Shown here: piece by piece, positions 61,827-64,000 of the stretch
Numbering within the stretch: the stretch's first letter is position 1
Layout of the letters: every line of letters starts with the position of its first letter
DNA from: Agilicoccus flavus
Lineage (GTDB): Bacteria; Actinomycetota; Actinomycetes; Actinomycetales; Dermatophilaceae
Assembly: GCF_014857905.1 (NCBI RefSeq)
Contig: NZ_JACYXE010000005.1
Location: forward strand, 1-64,000
Direction: 5' to 3'
Length of the DNA: 64,000 nucleotides
Made by a program: the position numbers and the translations under genes
Notes under the pieces: generated by a model
What the model saw: only the letters and a program-made list of their open reading frames with translations
Told to the model about the DNA's origin: nothing
The model's database searches: none

Positions 61827-63287
61827 ATGACCGACGCGACGCCGTTCCGCTTCGAGGACACCTACGCCCGCGCGGTGCCGGCGCTGTCGCTGCCCTGGGA
61901 GGCGGCCACGGCGCCCGACCCCGTGGTGCGGTTGCTCAACGCCGACGTGGCGGGCGAGCTGGGGGTCGACCCGGAGGCGCTGCGCGAGCCGGAGGGGGCG
62001 CGGTTGCTCACCGGCACCGTCCCCGACGGGGTGACGACGTACGCGCAGGCGTACTCCGGCCACCAGTTCGGCATGTACTCGCCGCGGCTCGGCGACGGGA
62101 GGGCGGTGCTGCTCGGCGAGGTGATCGACGCGGCGGGGCGGCGGCGCGACCTGCACCTCAAGGGCTCGGGGCGGACGCCGTTCGCGCGGGGCGGCGACGG
62201 GAAGGCCGTCCTCGGGCCGATGCTGCGCGAGTACGTCATGGGCGAGGCGATGCACGCTCTCGGCATCCCGACGACGCGGGCGCTGGCCGTCACCACGACC
62301 GGGGAGCAGGTCTTCCGCGACGGTCGGATGCTGCCCGGCGCGGTGCTCGCGCGGGTCGCCTCGAGCCACCTGAGGGTCGGCACCTTCCAGTTCGCGGCGG
62401 CCACCGGGGGCCCGCCCCTCGTGCGAGACCTCGCCGACCACGCCATCGCCCGCCACCACCCGGGCGCCGCGGACGCGAGCAACCCCTACCTCGATCTCTT
62501 CGCCCGCGTCGTCCGGGCCCAGGCCGAGCTGGTGGCGCGGTGGATGCTCGTCGGGTTCGTCCACGGCGTGATGAACACCGACAACATGACGATCTCGGGC
62601 GAGACGATCGACTACGGCCCGTGTGCGTTCGTCGACGCCGCCGACCCGGCCGCCGTCTTCAGCTCCATCGACCACGGCGGCCGGTACGCCTACGGGCAGC
62701 AGCCGGCCGTCGCGCAGTGGAACCTCGCCCGACTCGCGGAGACGCTCCTGCCGCTCGTCGACACCGACGAGCAGGCCGCGGTCGAGGCGGCCACCGGGGT
62801 CCTCACCGCGTTCGCGCCGGCCTACGACGAGGCCGTTTCTCGGGGCATGGCCGCCAAGCTCGGCGTGGCCCCCGGCGAGTCGACCCGCGCCCTCGTCACC
62901 GACCTGCTGCCCCTGCTGGCGGAGGGCCGCGTCGACCACACGGGCTTCTTCCGCGCGCTGGCCGCCGGCGACGCGCGGACGCTGTTCCCGGCCGGACTGA
63001 CCGATCGGTTCGACGCCTGGGCCGCGCGCCGCGAGGCGCTGCTGCGGGGCGGCGGCACCGACGGCGAGAGCGTCGCGGCCGCGATGAACCGGGTCAATCC
63101 CGTGTACATCCCGCGGAACCACCGGGTCGAGGAGGCGCTCGAGGCGGCCGTGGGCGGTGACCTCGACCCGGTGCAGCGCCTCGTCGACGCCGTGTCCCAC
63201 CCCTTCGACGAACGCCCCGAGTACGCCGACCTCGCCGGGCCCGCGCCCGCCGACGCGATGCCGCACGTCACGTACTGCGGGACCTGA
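61827..63287 (+). CDS. selO: Protein adenylyltransferase SelO
   Basis: The 486-residue pseudokinase-fold protein matches SelO/Ydi[81 protein letters not shown] (metal-binding Asn/Asp) and [16 protein letters not shown]. It transfers AMP to protein hydroxyls in response to redox stress. It ends in CGT, so a penultimate Cys (not selenocysteine) is retained as in many bacterial forms. TAGGCT ends 6 nt before ATG 61827: leaderless. Divergent from the TA module. Confidence 0.95.
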   Translation: MTDATPFRFEDTYARAVPALSLPWEAATAPDPVVRLLNADVAGELGVDPEALREPEGARLLTGTVPDGVTTYAQAYSGHQFGMYSPRLGDGRAVLLGEVIDAAGRRRDLHLKGSGRTPFARGGDGKAVLGPMLREYVMGEAMHALGIPTTRALAVTTTGEQVFRDGRMLPGAVLARVASSHLRVGTFQFAAATGGPPLVRDLADHAIARHHPGAADASNPYLDLFARVVRAQAELVARWMLVGFVHGVMNTDNMTISGETIDYGPCAFVDAADPAAVFSSIDHGGRYAYGQQPAVAQWNLARLAETLLPLVDTDEQAAVEAATGVLTAFAPAYDEAVSRGMAAKLGVAPGESTRALVTDLLPLLAEGRVDHTGFFRALAAGDARTLFPAGLTDRFDAWAARREALLRGGGTDGESVAAAMNRVNPVYIPRNHRVEEALEAAVGGDLDPVQRLVDAVSHPFDERPEYADLAGPAPADAMPHVTYCGT

Positions 63288-63466
63288 CGCTCCTCCGCAC
63301 CCCCTCGCTCCGTCCGGCGTCCCGGGCCGCGACGACGACCCGCCCCCTGCCGACGGGCCGGGTGGGAGCCGGCGGGCCCTGGGTAGACTTGATTCTCCCC
63401 TCTTCGCGCCATCGCTCGATCCGTGACGCGGCGCGAGGACTCCATCGAACGACGACAGGCGGTTTC

Positions 63467-64000
63467 GTGACGACCGACGAGCGCACCCCCGGCACCGGAG
63501 ACGACCTGCTGGCCCGGGAGATCGCCATCGAGCAGGCTCACGTGGACCGGGTGTACGCCGAGCTCGTCAAGGCGGGGCGACGGGCCGAACTCGTCGCCGT
63601 GGAAGGGCTCTCGCGCGGCCGGACCGACCGGACGGGCGACGTCCGCGACGAGGAGATCACCGGCCTCTTCGAGCGCGACGCGTTGATGTTCAACGCGAGC
63701 CGCCGCCGGCACGCCCTCGACCGGCAGTACGAGGGCCTCGTCTTCGGGCGGCTCGACCTCGACCACGCCGACGGCTCGACCGGCGAGGACCGCGAGGCCC
63801 GCTACATCGGCCGCCTCGGGGTCCGCGACGACGAGTACGAGCCGCTCGTCATCGACTGGCGCGCACCCGCCGCCGCCCCCTTCTACCGCGCGACCCCCGT
63901 CGAGCCGCTCGGGGTGCTGCGTCGCCGCGTGCTGCGCTGCCTCGGGGAGAGGGTCGTCGGCCTCGAGGACGACCTCATGGTCGCGGAGGCCCCCGACGAT
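63467..64000 (+). CDS. HelD/HelR-type UvrD-like helicase, N-terminal part (runs off right edge)
   Basis: GTG 63467 opens 178 residues up to the window end. The start shows an anti-parallel coiled coil (LLAREIAIEQAHVDRVYAEL), then YIGRLGVRDDEYEPLVIDWR and APAAAPFYRATP, the hallmark opening of actinobacterial HelD-family proteins. These UvrD-like ATPases remove stalled RNA polymerase, and in some actinobacteria displace rifampicin. TAGACT near 63383 is a plausible -10, giving an about 75-nt leader. The ATPase motifs lie outside the window. Confidence 0.85.
   Translation, partial: MTTDERTPGTGDDLLAREIAIEQAHVDRVYAELVKAGRRAELVAVEGLSRGRTDRTGDVRDEEITGLFERDALMFNASRRRHALDRQYEGLVFGRLDLDHADGSTGEDREARYIGRLGVRDDEYEPLVIDWRAPAAAPFYRATPVEPLGVLRRRVLRCLGERVVGLEDDLMVAEAPDD

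Overview
The window is about 64 kb of very GC-rich DNA (mostly above 70% by eye) with dense genes on both strands. Lineage markers point to a high-GC Gram-positive actinobacterium: DUF3073, a BldC-like regulator, a mycothiol-type DinB-fold enzyme, the sterol-carrier gene beside purF, a HelD/HelR-type helicase and many apparently leaderless starts. It is motile: flagellin, a FliA/WhiG-type sigma factor, flgN, fliW and csrA are present. I see no rRNA, tRNA or CRISPR array. The species cannot be named from the sequence alone; a motile member of the Micrococcales is my inference.

Layout. 1-3.0 kb is an AT-richer island: the start of an IS1380-type transposase, a 5'-truncated IS630-type transposase, a GT32-type glycosyltransferase and an FkbM methyltransferase. 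3.3-4.8 kb is a secreted repeat protein. 4.9-9.0 kb is an amide-utilisation operon (alpha/beta hydrolase, APC permease, acetamidase/formamidase) divergent from a GntR regulator, with a clear operator-like palindrome between them. 9.0-20.2 kb is a surface-glycan and flagellin region: two GT2-TPR proteins, GH92 mannosidase and GT4 overlapping by 4 nt, a flagellin with a long Ala/Pro/Ser/Thr tail, a decayed RelE-like toxin, a sigma factor and a GT-methyltransferase fusion. 20.2-24.7 kb holds an inverted-repeat element, a minisatellite, a GNAT, an FprA-type reductase with a repetitive C-terminal tail and a lipoprotein. A second sigma gene at 25.0-25.9 kb shares 810 apparently identical bp with the first and is followed by flgN-fliW-csrA.

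27.9-43.2 kb is mainly housekeeping: bldC-like, DUF3073, purM, purF, a sterol-carrier protein, a dicarboxylate symporter, a BisC-type molybdoenzyme overlapping a spermidine-synthase-like protein, a frameshifted secreted Pro/Thr-rich protein, purC and purD. 43.7-51.7 kb carries a fructosamine-kinase-like gene, a 54-bp tandem array, a long-form ArgA, a deaminase, a mycothiol-type enzyme and a single-chain PurL. 51.8-58.4 kb has an XRE regulator, an ABC exporter, its divergent TetR regulator and a giant MMPL protein. 58.5-64 kb has a class V aminotransferase, an L,D-transpeptidase lipoprotein, a MazEF-like module, SelO and the start of a HelD-family helicase.

Working together: five purine genes are spread over several loci in the same orientation. 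The FliW-CsrA pair probably controls flagellin translation, since the flagellin Shine-Dalgarno contains a CsrA-type GGA core. The glycosyltransferases and the GT-methyltransferase around the flagellin and sigma genes plausibly build or decorate a surface or flagellar glycan. The strongest curiosities are the twin sigma genes bracketing 7.3 kb, the flagellin tail, the reductase tail, a small inverted-repeat element family (about 33.0 and 46.4 kb), and proteobacterial-style ArgA and PurL.
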